64,000 nucleotides of DNA. Source: Medicago truncatula. Lineage: Eukaryota; Streptophyta; Magnoliopsida; Fabales; Fabaceae. The notes under the pieces are model-generated. The model was not told the origin of the DNA. It did no database searches and saw only the letters and a program-made list of their open reading frames with translations. Made by a program: the position numbers and the translations under genes. The stretch spans positions 46,264,255-46,328,254 of the forward strand of contig NC_053048.1 of NCBI RefSeq assembly GCF_003473485.1, given 5' to 3'. This document shows positions 22,838 to 34,859 of this stretch, piece after piece (position 1 is the stretch's first letter; every line of letters begins with the position of its first letter).

Positions 22838-24151
22838 ATGGTGATGATTGTTAAGACGATCCTTTGTTCTAACGAAAAGCAACTCAAGGTCTCCACATGG
22901 TAATGTTTGCATACATTAATTTCATCTTTCAAATCTTTTTTTTTTTCGCAGTATTGTTTTTCTCCAAACAATAATACTACTTGTGTTACTAATACTACTT
23001 CATATATTTAAAAAGTGATTATTTTCCTATAAATCTTCTATTTCAGTGAGAGGTTGCTGAAAACCACGGTTTTGGATGCACAGGCACTAATTCAAGCCAA
23101 GAAGAAACAGATGGATGCTATCCGAAACGAAATTTCTAAGCTAGTCCCGTATCCGTTAGTATACAGTGCTCTTCCTCTGGTATGTATACTCACTAACTCT
23201 ATTAGTGTATCTTTTTTTATTTAAGCATTTTTAACCAATGTCTTAGGGTTGAACTGAACAAGTCTTTGGATATTTCTTATTTTGTAACGTTTTTTATATG
23301 GTTATTTATGCAGATACGGACTTATTTTCATCAGAAAAATTTGACTCAGCTTCTACATATCATCATATATATTTGTGAAGTAGTTTCTTGCAATCTTCTT
23401 TTTATGGAATATGAAAGGTATTCTAGATTTTCAACGTAAATATTAAAAATGGTTGACTAGCTTATCATTTCATTGGATTTGTATGATAACATGTTCTTCT
23501 AATCACCCTTCATTCACATGTAAATAATATATCGACCATTCCGCATCGTGCAATCCTTTAAGAACAATAACATATAGAGCAACAATGTTGAATTTGATAT
23601 TAGGAAGAAAAGAACTAAGTAGTAGTAAAGCAGCATGTTTTTTGTTATTTGCCACCACCTTAGATAAGTCAAAGTTATGTTTAGTGAGATTTTTATTGTT
23701 GTTTAATTATTCTGGAATTTTGTATCTGAAGTTTCAATGTTGTTTAGGGAATTCATCCCCGAAATGAAGGAAGCTATTGCTAGTTTATGCTATATTGGAG
23801 CAAAGTTTAGTGAACTTCCAGACTTGCAGAAGCTTCGGTCACAATTTTCTAAAAAATATGGGGAAAAATTCATAGCTAGTTTGGCAGAATGTGGTGCTAA
23901 CAAAGAGGTACAGTGAATGTGAATGATTTTATATGCTCTTTAAGGTTTTGTTTTTGTGGATAAAACATCTTATGCAGTTTCAATTGCAGGTGATAAACTT
24001 GTGCATGGTTCCGGAACCACTTGTTGAGGAAAGAAACAAACTTCTTAAAGAAATTGCTACTCAATTCCACATACAATGGAATCCTCCCATGGCATTAAAG
24101 TTTGGATGCGATTGTGGATGCGATTGTGCTAGTTGCGGATGCTGCAAATAA
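22838..24151 (+). CDS. IST1-like (regulator of Vps4 / ESCRT-III-associated) protein, five exons
   Basis: IST1-domain proteins bind ESCRT-III and modulate the VPS4 ATPase in multivesicular-body sorting. I assembled exons 22838-22899, 23047-23179, 23314-23417, 23748-23907 and 23990-24151; every border is GT/AG and the phases (2,0,2,0) close exactly to give 206 residues. Family landmarks appear in order: the helix with AKKKQMDAIRNEISKL, a region aligning with 'HIIREEN..ELFCEL' (here RTYFHQKNLTQLLHIIIYIC), MKEAIASLCYIGAKFSELPDL, SKKYGEKFI and EERNKLLKEIATQFHIQW. The protein stops just after the domain, so the long C-terminal region with MIM motifs found in other IST1s is absent. The tail instead has seven cysteines within 13 residues (CDCGC repeats). 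The domain is diverged, particularly in exon 3. It could be a young paralogue or one under relaxed constraint; intact splice phases argue against a pseudogene. Confidence 0.75.
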
Positions 24152-25347
24152 TTTTACATTTGCACAAACTATGTAAAAAAATAGTTTGCATGCAGATTTA
24201 ATTTTCTAAGAATCTGGGTTGTTAAAATTAGCTGTTACAATCCATATTAGATGTAAATATTTTCGTGTCTCAAATTTACTTCGTACAATCGAGATTTTTT
24301 ATGGATTTTTTTGAATTGGATAGATCAACAGAACCTTTTGTTATATGTTCAAGTGTGAGATTACAATCTAATGTTGGCTTGTCATTAGATGTTTGATATT
24401 TGACTATATTTTCCAAATGTGTTTGTCTATGTTTTGCTGCACTTACGGTCCTCTGTGTTAAATCCTTTTATCAACTTTTCTTGCTTAAAAGTGACTTTCT
24501 ATCTTCATCAAAATTATAATACTATCAAATTATTATTAATAACAACATCACAACAAGTAACTAATTGAGTGCGCTTATTTCTATGATAAAACATCTTCGA
24601 TTTAATCACAAAGGGTTGTGAAACAACCTTCTGTTATGCACATAACTGCATAAAATTTAAAGGCACCTATAAACCTTGGAACCAATACGTTTTGTGTGAC
24701 TGTCAAGTAAAATGGGAATGCAGTAGTCTACTTTGTTAGAGTAACCAAGTCACGAGCGGTCATAATATAACCAAAAATGGGGAAATTTTTGTTTAATGCA
24801 AAACATGGTTCCCAAGTGATAGGTTGGCCTAAAAAGAAATTCCAGAAAATCACCTACCAACACATACTAAGAAATATAATTCATATCTATATGACTGGAT
24901 ACCAGGAATGTTGCCAGTTTGCAACAGCTTTTGAATGCCAAACAACATATGAGCCTGACATGCCTCAACTTAGAAGAATTTACACAATCCAATGGAATTA
25001 ACTCCATAAATTCACTAAATTTTATTTCTGAGTCAAACTATTGGCAAAACAATCTAAAAGCTTCTATCTAATAATTAATTTTGCAGGCTAGAACCAAATC
25101 TGCTTGTTTAGGACCCACATGATTGAATCCATATATGGCATCCCATAAAGTAACTAGTAAAGTGTCTCTCCTAACAAAAACAGAGTTTTGCTTGTTCTTG
25201 AATACAATTTGTATACTCTATCTATGCAAACATCAACATGAAAAGCTTTTGGTTCCAAATATTTACTGAAGGTAACTTATAGCCACAAAAATTTACTAGA
25301 AATCGAAATTCAAAATTATACATAAAGGGAAAAGAAAATAACAATAT
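24152..25347. other. Intergenic between IST1-like and P450 genes
   Basis: The 3' region of the IST1-like gene and the 3' end of the convergent P450. A 74-codon frame at 24777-25001 (+) is unrecognised and unsupported. Nothing else is seen. Confidence 0.5.
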
Positions 25348-28300
25348 TCAACATGAAATTCTTCTGAACAAAATTTGTGCACCATGTTGAGGCTGCAAAG
25401 TTATAAATAGTACAGGAGCATGTATATAGCTTGGAGATACCTCAAAACTATAATGTTGAATAATCAAAGCAAGAGCTATCTTTGCCTCGACCAATGCCAA
25501 ATTTTGCCCAACACAAGTTCGAGGCCCTAATCCAAAAGGAAAAAATGCTGCTAAATGCTTCCGAGGCTCGCTAAATCTCATTGGATTAAACCCATGACAA
25601 TCTTCTCCCCAGATTTCTCTATTGTGATGAATATCAGTCAATGGCAAGTAGAGTTGAGTCTTTGCAGGAACTTCAATGCTCCCTAGCATCACATTTTTAT
25701 TTGTTTGCCTCATTAACATTAGAGCAGGAGGATAGAGTCGAAGGGTTTCATTAATTATCATGCTGACCTGTTGGAATATGTAAACTAACAACTATTATTA
25801 CTCTTTCTTCAAAAAAAAAAAACTATTATTACTCTATAAAAACTCAATCCACAGTTTTGTTCATTTACCGATACAATACAAATACCAAATACATCAACAT
25901 ATTACGTACTTATACCGAACTACTACTACTTTTTGAAGGTTTTGCACAGTGTTCAAATTGACAGCAGAACCAAAACTGGGCTCCATTAAGTACACTTTCA
26001 TAAAAAATGAAGATCTCTCAAACTGCACTAACCAATATAACTGCAAAGCTTATAAAAGCAAACTGTAATATTGCAAACTTATACAAGCAAACTTATATTT
26101 CAAAGTTTATGCTGCATACTCAGCCTGATACTGAACACCAGAAAAGCAAACTGTGCTGATAAAAAGTTTGTAGAATGAAATGTGTCTTTTAAGTGACGTG
26201 AGAGGATAATAAAATGTTTAGCTTTAGTGTGTTTGTAGAATGTGTCTTTTAAGTGGCACTGCACTGGAACTGTGTAATACTAGTAGTTAATAGAGGAGAG
26301 AAGAAAAAAAATCAATTTTCAAGGAAAAGACTCATAAATAATATATGGAGAAACCCATAACATGGTGCATTAATCACTCCTTATCCTGTGCAATCTTGCA
26401 GGTTAGAAAAACCCTTATTTTATTCTAGATTATTGTACTAAAATCATAAAATTCCACTGTTTCTCGATCCATGGTAACATTTTCAGCATCTCTGCTTCAA
26501 TTTAAATGTCTCATTTAGCATAGGCAGAATGTTCACAATAGACTATTTGACCAATAAATTACTATATGCTCCCAGTGGCATTCATAAAAGTTATATTATT
26601 TGTGTAGTACTCATTCTAATACTGATAGAAACAGATTCACACTACTAATTCTTGTGTAACATTAAAGACGTAAACTAGAGTATATAATTGGACTTACAAT
26701 CTTAAGGTCATTTAAATTGTCTGCAACTGGAAGTTGACTGTGTCCGATGACACGAAGAACTTCTTCACGTGCCATACTTTGCCATTCTTGATGTTTTGCT
26801 AATAGAAGGAGTGCCCAAGTCAACAAGTTAGCTGTTGTATCTTTTCCAGCAAAGTAGATGGTTTTACATTCATCAATAATTTCTTCCAGCCCTAGTTTAT
26901 TTTCTCCACCAACTTCATTCTTGTAGGAACACATTAATGAATTTAGTACATTTTTGGTATTTTCTTTAACACTGCTCTTGGTCTCAATCAGCTTGCAAAT
27001 TGATTCACGCGTCTCTTTATCTAGTCTCCACCTATCTCTGTTCTTCTTAGTTGGCAAATATCTACCATTTTATCAAAATTTTAGAAATAAAGGGGGAAAA
27101 CTATTTCACTCAAGAAGGAAAATCATACCAGGCATATCATAAAGTTTATTTAGAGACATCTCTACAAAAGCAAATTGAATTTCACAGACTCATAGTGCAG
27201 CCGTTAAAGCATGGAACAAATAGAAGTATACATGGTTGTAATTCTCATCATAAATTATATATTTTCAGTATAAAAAGGAGACTAAATGGAACAATTCACA
27301 AAAATTATAAAATATCGTGTCTCAGATTTATATCACTAACACATACTGAAATATGACCTGCATCACTTATAAATTGCTTAAGGTAGTTTATAGTAACTGC
27401 TAATCTTTGATATTGTAACTTGAAATAGTAAACTACTCTTTATGTTGGAATATAAGTTATAAAGATTTATTCTAGCAAAAAAAAAAAACTTGTTAAGAAA
27501 ATTTGGAATAGTTACCTTACCTAAATCCAGGGATATAGACACTTCTAACTGCCTGTGAGAAAAGATGCATCTGCTGCTCTTGTAATTTGAAAATATGTTT
27601 ACCCTCTTCAAAACTGCTGCCAAAAGCAGTTCTTGATATAACATCTGCAGAAAGTTCATGAAGGTCTCTATGGACATCTATTTCAAAGTCATCTCTTCCT
27701 CCTCTTTGATTTTCCCATTTTTCCAGCATTGTTGTCACACTTAACACAATATCTGGCACCCATCCCTGCAACAGTTTTCATGACACCATTTGAATGTTAA
27801 ATAAATTCTTGCATACAAAACATCAACAAATGTATATTTTTCTAATAAAATGATTCATCAACTCATACATGATTATTATTAATCTAAACTCATCTAACCT
27901 TAAGAATCTCAGTGTTGAAAGCCAAGTTGAAAATCCTTCTATGAAAATTCCATTGATCACCTTGCAATCCAACAAGTCCTTGTCCAAAAAGCAACTTAGA
28001 TTGTGGATTGTAAGGAACCTTCCCATACTCAACACAATTAGTAACCAACACTTCCTTGATCAAATCCGGGTCGGATATAGCCAACCGGGGCGTTGACCCG
28101 AACCAATACAGAAAAGTTTTACCATACATGCAAGACCACCTGTTGTAAAATGGAACCACACGTTTTAAGATATCATGGTCAAATGGGTTTGATTCTGATT
28201 TAGTTTCTGCGTAGAGGCGTTTGATCTCGGATGAGTTTCCAAAGATCGGACGGTAGGTGGGGCCGGATATACCTTGGTTGCGGAAGTGTTGCTGGATTTT

Positions 28301-28393
28301 GTATGGGACATAGAAAATTGAGTGTAGAGTTTTCAGCAAATAATAGAGAACAACAAGGACAAGTATGGTAACAAGAACAGGTACGTGATTCAT
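25348..28393 (-). CDS. Cytochrome P450, CYP72 clan (probably CYP721-like), four exons
   Basis: Microsomal heme-thiolate monooxygenase; the substrate is unknown. Exons (minus strand) are 28393-27899, 27765-27521, 27061-26698 and 25767-25348, all GT/AG, phases consistent, giving 507 residues. An N-terminal hydrophobic anchor spans about residues 6-25 ([15 protein letters not shown]). The I-helix has AGKDTT (about 318-323), the K-helix ExxR is ETLR (375-378), and the heme loop [10 protein letters not shown] places the axial cysteine at about 453. The PERF-equivalent is FNPMRF. Length and all core motifs are normal. The C-terminus [10 protein letters not shown] and the [14 protein letters not shown] segment fit CYP72-clan proteins such as CYP721/CYP734; placing it in CYP721 is from memory. 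A partial copy of its last exon lies inverted at about 31 kb. Confidence 0.9.
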
Positions 28394-28504
28394 TGTCTGA
28401 AAGAGAAGTAGTGAGCAATGAAAGAGAACTAACTTAACAAAGCGTTGACCTCCATTATTATTGTGTGGGTCTATGTCACAACTCGCAACTTCCCAAGTTT
28501 CACG

Positions 28505-28615
28505 TTTTTTTTTTTTTTAATAGGCTAGTGGTTTGAATTCATATGAATAAATAGGGTGGTTGGTGTTGAAACCCCAATCCCTACACATAATAATGCATTG
28601 TCCTATAAATACTAC
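28505..28615 (-). mobile_element. SINE-like remnant (minus strand)
   Basis: A T-run at 28506-28519 is followed by sequence that, on the minus strand, reads as a promoter-like region with GGGGTTTCAACACC and a 3' A tail. It resembles the remnant at 35145-35235, but is diverged and without a clear target duplication. Confidence 0.3.
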
Positions 28616-28892
28616 TTATGAGTTATATTTATGGGACTCACGGTTCTGTTTTTATTTGTAGTTTTGGTTAATTGTAATTTCTTTTGTTTAACATGCATTC
28701 AACTATAAATACTACTTGTAACCAAAAAAAAACTATAAATACTACTCCCTCCGTTTCATAATACTTGTCAAATGGATGTGTATTTTAAAACGGAAGGAGT
28801 AATATATTTGATCTTGCGGGCTTAATTTAGTTACTTAGGACAATGAATAATATATGCAAGATGTTATCGAGTTCAATAAGTTAGTTTTTAGT

Positions 28893-29145
28893 CGATACTC
28901 CCTCCGTTTCAAAATAATTGTCCTTTTAAAATTTGTTTTATAATTCTCAAAAATAATTATCACTTTAAAATATCAACGTAACATTTTTTTTCTTCATTAT
29001 TATACTTAATTATTCTATAATTACAATTAATAAGGGTATTTTAGTAAATGATATTAATTTTACCATTAAAATCAACATATTAATTATTTTTTTAAAGATT
29101 GTGTCCAAACCTTAAACGACTATTATTTAGAGATGGAGGAAGTAA
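28893..29145. mobile_element. Stowaway-like MITE, about 250 bp
   Basis: Starts TACTCCCTCCGTTTCAAAAT and ends with an inverted, diverged GAGATGGAGGAAGTA. A shorter related fragment sits at 28742-28801 (TACTCCCTCCGTTTCATAAT to AAACGGAAGGAGTA). Confidence 0.6.
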
Positions 29146-29540
29146 AATTTTGAAGTAACTTTGTATAGTGAAATTTGTATTTGAAAAAAAAAATTGAGAT
29201 TTTTTTTTTATAGATTTTTGTCACTACCTAAGTTTGTAATATTCGTATTCATATTGAATGGGATAGTTGTAAAAAAAAATCTAAAACATTTCACTTATTT
29301 TAAAATCCTAATAAATCCTCCCACATTCCTTTAATTTCAATGGAATAAAATTTCACTTCTTAGGATTTTGTATCGCTGAGTTTTATTTTCCCACAAGATT
29401 TCACTGTCGGTATGCATTATTTTTCCCATGTGTGGTTTATGACTCATGTATGCATTCAACAAATAAGTGGAGAAGGGAAAAAATTTATGGTCTTCTACAA
29501 TTAGTAAATTTATATAAATAAGACTCATGCAACACACTAT

Positions 29541-29970
29541 ATGTGTTTAGGGTTTACCTACGAATCCATAATTAATATTCATTTTCTTATTCCTGAGGCA
29601 AAACTCAAAGCATGTGTTAGAGAAGAAAGGAATGAGAATATGAAAGAAGGAAGGGACCATAAAATTTTACCCCTCTGTCCACTTATTTCTTCCATCTATT
29701 TGCTTTGCAAACGAAAGCATGGCAACTTCCTGTATGGCCTTCAAGTACACTACTCTGTCAACTTCCTGCGGACCAGGATCCACTTCGGCGCAGAGAGCAG
29801 CGGATTGGGGACTGGTGCTCAAAACTGGTTCGGAGACGGAAACCATATGGAGTTTCAGTGGTGGTTGGTTCGAGGAGGGAATTGATGAATTCCTCTTCTC
29901 TCATTATTCATTCATGAAGGGGGCCTTTAATGATATAATTAATAAAGGTTCAAAATCACACCCTTATTGA
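29541..29970 (+). other. Overlapping open frames, unrecognised
   Basis: Three frames are open over part of 29700-29900, the longest 114 codons, in a locally GC-richer patch. One frame starts MATSCMAFKYTTLSTSCG, reminiscent of a plastid-targeted start, but I cannot match it to a family and it is not continued by a plausible exon. I treat it as a possible exon fragment or relic only. Confidence 0.25.
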
Positions 29971-31030
29971 GGGTGATGACTTTCCCTGGTATAAGAATAT
30001 ATATCAAGTTGTGCACAAGTCTAATTTGATTTTGAAGGATACCATGTAATGTAACTAATGTTCTTTACCCTAATTTTCTTACACCGCATGCTACCGCAAT
30101 ATTTGTATCTACATTTGACAACTAGGCTACCCATGAAAGAATGATGGGTAATTTACCCCAACCATTACACATTAGTCACATAAACACATAACTATCTTGA
30201 CCCCACAAATAAATTGCTCATTTTCATTGGTTGGTGGGTAAATTACCCACCATTCTTCAAAAGTAATTTAGAAAAAACCATAATTTAAACAAAAAATTCA
30301 TTATTATATGAGATTAATTTCTATGCACTAACGGTTATTGGATATATCTCTTTTTCTTTGTCAAAGCAAGTAAGGAAGTTGAATAAATATCTCTTACTAC
30401 AAATCTATTGGAACTAAAATGGAAACTTTTGTAGGATGCAAATGTCTTTAACGTTTATATTAAAAAAAATTGATCAAAATAATGTTCCCTATACTTCTTA
30501 TGAAGTGTGTTTATAATATATAGACCTGTTTAGTTATATAAATACTAAAATATTTCGTGGATTATCATGTTTATTTGGAAAAATTTGTGAGATAAATATT
30601 TCATTTGCTCTTCTAAAATTTGATATTATATCTATATCTCTTCTGTTTATTATGCACTCGTGCATAATAAACTGGATTTTTTTTACGCAGTATAATTGGT
30701 TTTTTTAGAGAAATATAACTGGTTAGTATGTGAAGGTTTGTCCCAAAAATTAATAAGGTTATAATGTACAAATTATCCAGCGACACTTCCTTCCGCAACT
30801 AGTGATCAATGGAATTTTCATAGAACTTAGAAGGATGATCAACTTGCCTTTCAACATGGAGCTTATTATGGTTAGCTTAGTATCATCTCATGAGATGAAT
30901 TATCATAAAAATTTGATTTGTTAGATTAAAAAATAGTGCAGTATGTATGAAATATGCTGTGCATCAATAAACGAACAAAACAATTGATCGAGTTAATTGG
31001 CCTAGTAATTGTTTTTGGTTTGCATATTTG
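29971..31030. other. Gene-free AT-rich stretch
   Basis: I see no gene and no clear element. At 30120-30260 the motifs 'GGGTAATTTACCC' and 'GGGTAAATTACCCACC' form a diverged inverted pair, possibly ends of a small element. Confidence 0.4.
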
Positions 31031-31034
31031 AACA

Positions 31035-31085
31035 GGTCAGTATGATCATTAATGAAACACTTCGGCTCTATCCTCCAACTGCAAG
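31035..31085 (+). pseudogene. P450 last-exon fragment
   Basis: After an acceptor-like TTGAACAG the sequence encodes [16 protein letters not shown], matching the start of exon 4 of the P450 gene at 25767 ([16 protein letters not shown]) including the same intron/exon junction. The match stops after about 50 bases and no heme-binding segment follows. It is an inverted partial copy of the neighbouring gene or of a close paralogue. Confidence 0.75.
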
Positions 31086-32240
31086 TATTTATTTTCTTTT
31101 GAATTTTTCTTTGATTTTCAATTGTGTTGTCAAGATAAATTTCAATTTAATGCTTTTAATTTTCTTTTCATTTCAAACAAACCTATTCTTCCTTACTTGC
31201 ATAAAACCTAATCAAAATAAATTTTCTACTATCCTAAGACAATTAGAATGTATGCAATGACTAAATTACAAGAATCATTTAACCAATTAGTGACTAACTA
31301 ACTGAAAGTGAAATACACAATAATAAGATAATTTATGAACATAAACTAAATTTTTATATGCAAATTTCGCAAATTTACTCCAAAGAATAAGAAACTGAAG
31401 AGACATTACATGATTCTTACACATCAAGTACTTTTATAACACATTCACCGGTTGGTAAGATATTGCAGGCACTAAAGGGAATAGTGAAGCTTCAAGTTAT
31501 CATTCGTGGTAGAACTGTAAGTCGGCAAGCTATGAGTACTCTGAAGTGTTTGCAGTTCATTGTGGGTATCCATCCAGGCATAGGTCACTGCAAAGAAACT
31601 CCAAATGGTTGAAGGAAATTGGGATTGTGGTGAATTTGAAGAGATGCAAGATTCTAGAGACATGATCATAAGGGTGAGCATAGACATAAAATCTTTGACG
31701 ATGCAGCCTAGATCACGCGATCATCACGGTCACTAAGCTTCTTTTTTTTTTTTTATACAATTAAAAACCGAAACATAGTTTTCATATTTTTTTCAGATGG
31801 ACTAAAATTGTGAGACAAAGTGGGATGGCAACATTTTATTGAAGAAACGAGTATGTTCCTCTAGAATGTGCAAGAATGAAGCTACTCATATAAATATAAT
31901 CTTAGAGTAAGATCTTAATTAACTAGTTTTAGTGTTTGTACTTTTCACATATTAAGGTTCTCAAACTTACTGTCAAAATCCTTTTAGAAATCGGCTGAAT
32001 AAGATAGAAACAAAATAAATATGGAAGATGGAGGTATGGATGAAGCAGTGGGTAGACACAACATTCTAAAAATAAAGAACCTGAAGATTTAGACTCAGTT
32101 GAGGGACAAGATCAACAGGCACACAAAAAATAAGGATAGGAAGGAATTGGGACAATCAAATTGCTTTTGTGCATTTTTAAGGAAAATATTTAACAATACA
32201 CACACTTCTATCCTTCAAAACAAATAAAAAAAATACACTT
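31086..32240. other. Gene-free stretch downstream of F-box copy 3
   Basis: No gene is recognised. The part from about 32240 to 32480, read on the minus strand, is homologous to the 3' flank of F-box copies 1 and 2. Confidence 0.45.
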
Positions 32241-32563
32241 CATAATGCACTCCTTTTCATTAATTCAAATTTATGAGATTTCATATGATTTAGAAGAACA
32301 TTGTTTTCTTAAAACAGATAAAAACATCAGTAATAGATACAGAAATAGGCTCAAGGAAATCCCGATCTATAATTCACAACATAGACATATACATCTCATT
32401 GTTCTCTACAAATACAATTTGGAGTACGTTCCATAAAAGACCAGCACCCCCACCCAATTCCATCACACACACATATGTATTCAAAAATTAGTTTTGAATT
32501 TCATGTTTACTATGCAAAAGGAAAGTATCTTTTCTAGCATAGAGATAAAATATACATACTATT

Positions 32564-33077
32564 TAGGCATGGCAACAAAATCCAGGTTACCCGCCCGAAC
32601 CAAACCCAATTTGACGAGTTTTCCCCGTTTTGACTGGGTTTGGGTATGGATATGGGTTTTCCCCGATTTCAAAACATGGGTATGGGACGGGTAACGGGTA
32701 TATAGGTACCCACCCCGAACCATACTCATACCCGTCCCAAATGTAAAAATTACTTTATGTTGATATGTCATGTTATTTTGTTTGATAATTGCCATGGTAA
32801 TAAAAATTACCATTGATATTGGAAGGATCAATTAAATCATTACGTCTAACAAATGTTAAAGTGAGCATATTGGGGATGTCAAAAAACTTCTATTTTTTAT
32901 TAAAAAAAATTATTCGATGCGGGGATGGGGTGGGGATACCCAAACCCGTCGGGGACGGGGATGAAATTCAATTTCTCATCCCCGTTGGGTAGGGGTAGGG
33001 TAACAGGTAAGTATATAATCGGATATGAGGACGGGGAAGGTAAAACTCGTCCCCACCCTACCCCATTGCCATGCCTA
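32564..33077. mobile_element. hAT-type MITE, 514 bp, 8-bp target duplication
   Basis: Termini TAGGCATGGCAA and TTGCCATGCCTA are inverted repeats and the perfect 8-bp duplication ATACTATT lies at 32556-32563 and 33078-33085, as expected for hAT insertion. The interior has GGGTATGGG/CCCCGTCCC-like repeats in both orientations (GGGGACGGGG, ACCCGTC). Small frames on both strands here are not genes. The element lies in the 3' flank of F-box copy 3. Confidence 0.85.
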
Positions 33078-33319
33078 ATACTATTGGCAAACTTAAAGAA
33101 ACACAAATCCAAACCTAGTTGGGTTGGTCTTAAGATTCTCGAGTATGTTCCTCTCGTAGTGTTTGATTCTTTTGAGTACCACCAATTTGGGTGACCTTTT
33201 CAAAACGAAAACAAAAAATAATATAAAACAGCTGCTAATTTCATATTAAAAACAAGCACCAATAAGAAAATAAAAAATAAAGTTAAGAGGATCAAGAATC
33301 AACTAGTTACATGAAAGAC

Positions 33320-33320
33320 A

Positions 33321-33347
<27 letters not shown>
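33320..33347. repeat. (AT)n microsatellite
   Basis: About 13 AT units in the 3' flank of F-box copy 3. In copy 1 the orthologous position (about 2159) has only TAATATATATTG, so this is an expansion after duplication or conversion. Confidence 0.85.
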
Positions 33348-33353
<6 letters not shown>

Positions 33354-33427
33354 GTATTTATAATATAGAGGACAATATTCTTTCAAACCATCATCACCTC
33401 CTATTGTTGCATATGGCCTAGCCGTAA

Positions 33428-34794
33428 TCAATTAAATAAAAGTTTGCATGTTGTAGAGCCTCTTGTGCTTGAAGATAATTTCGCCAACAATTGGTACTTT
33501 TCATTTATATCTAGGGAACGTATACTATTAATTCTCATAGTTTCTAGTACTTTTGAATTCTCCATGATATATATTGCAAATTGCAGATCATATTGTGTCC
33601 CTTTGAAAACTCTAATGCGACATGTTTTGAGTTGTGATGAAAGACATTCTGGAATGTTTGGTGGATCCTTCCAACATTCATCAATCTTCTCTTCTAGATC
33701 CTCGTTATCCTGCCAACAATTCACGTTTATTTTTTTTATAAAATTAAAATGCATTTAATAAGGAAAAATTTAATATAAAGATCACCTTGATGATAAGATT
33801 TTGAAGTTTTGGAGAAAGTTTGAGCATTCTCATCAACCACTTCCACTTCGGATTATAAACTTCAGAATTAAAGCTAAGCTCCAAGTGAGTCAGACTCTCA
33901 AACATGGGAAATTGCATGTAACATGGGAGCATCCACTGCATGAGTTACACAAGACACAACATTAAATATGCATATATAGTACGAAAATCATAGTTTCATC
34001 AAACTTTTATTTATTTAGGAGTTAGGACCATATGATATTCATACCACTCTTTCTACACGTAGGATCTCTGCCTTACAAACCATACTAAATGGAATATGTA
34101 ATTCACAAATCCTAGCCTTGATCAAACTGGGTAAGGCTATAAAGTCCGCTGATAAACGGCTTAAAAAATTGGCCACAAAGCAACTTTTTGTTGTTTCCAA
34201 ATCCTCTAGAACAGGACATCCTAATAGAAGATTCTTTAGATGCTCATAACATTTAAAATCAATCTTATGCAAATGGAGAGTTTTAAGACTAGGTAAATAT
34301 ATATCCACTTGAGAAATATCTCCCACAGTTAAGTTTCTCAACTTAAGAACCTTTAGGGTTCTACAACTAAGAATGGTAGCGGGTAATTCAATTGTAAAGC
34401 GACAATACTTATACAGGTCGAGGCACAAGTTTTGTATTCCTCGTTGTAGTACAAGGTAAACAAATTGATTGATATCGTTTTGAATACAAAAGTCACGAGA
34501 TTTGAAGCGAAAGGAATGGATTGGTAGTGTGATGTCTCGCCGGTACATCGTTGAGTGCACTCCATCAAGAAAGAGATCGGAAGTTTCGATGCCTCCGGAG
34601 TCAAAGTCGAGAGCGAGAACTGAGAGCCACACATGTTTCCATCTCTTTGAGAGGACGCTTGTGGTTACAACAAGTTTGGTTGGAAGAAAATAAAGTATTT
34701 CAAAGAGAATTGAATCCGGCAAGTCGCTAATTCTGTCTACCGGCAGTGAAGATTTTTTCATCCTTCTCTTTTTAAGAGAGGGAGACGACATCAT
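33428..34794 (-). CDS. F-box/FBD-type protein, copy 3 (three exons)
   Basis: Predicted SCF substrate adaptor. Exons (minus strand) are 34794-34045, 33935-33786 and 33709-33428, all phase 0, giving 393 residues. The N-terminus MMSSPSLKKRRMKKSS is diverged from the other copies; the F-box reads [27 protein letters not shown]. The C-terminal FBD exon encodes exactly the same 93 residues as copy 1, and near-identity covers about 540 bp (33310-33852) including intron 2 and part of the 3' flank, whereas exon 1 and the first two thirds of exon 2 differ at many positions. That mosaic is the signature of gene conversion with copy 1, which lies inverted about 32 kb away. Confidence 0.87.
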
Positions 34795-34832
34795 CTTTGG
34801 CAAGGTGAGGAAGATGCATACGATACATCTAT

Positions 34833-34840
34833 TATTTATA
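34833..34840 (-). promoter_or_regulatory. TATA box of F-box copy 3
   Basis: TATAAATA on the minus strand, 39 bases before the ATG at 34794, in the conserved promoter block (AAAATATATTTTAGGTTTAGA upstream). Confidence 0.55.
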
Positions 34841-34859
34841 TCGATCTAAACCTAAAATA

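Noticed and set aside
33444..33758. 104-codon plus-strand frame (also at 1748-2062 on minus)
   Set aside because: Antisense of the F-box FBD exon; it recurs only because the exon is duplicated.
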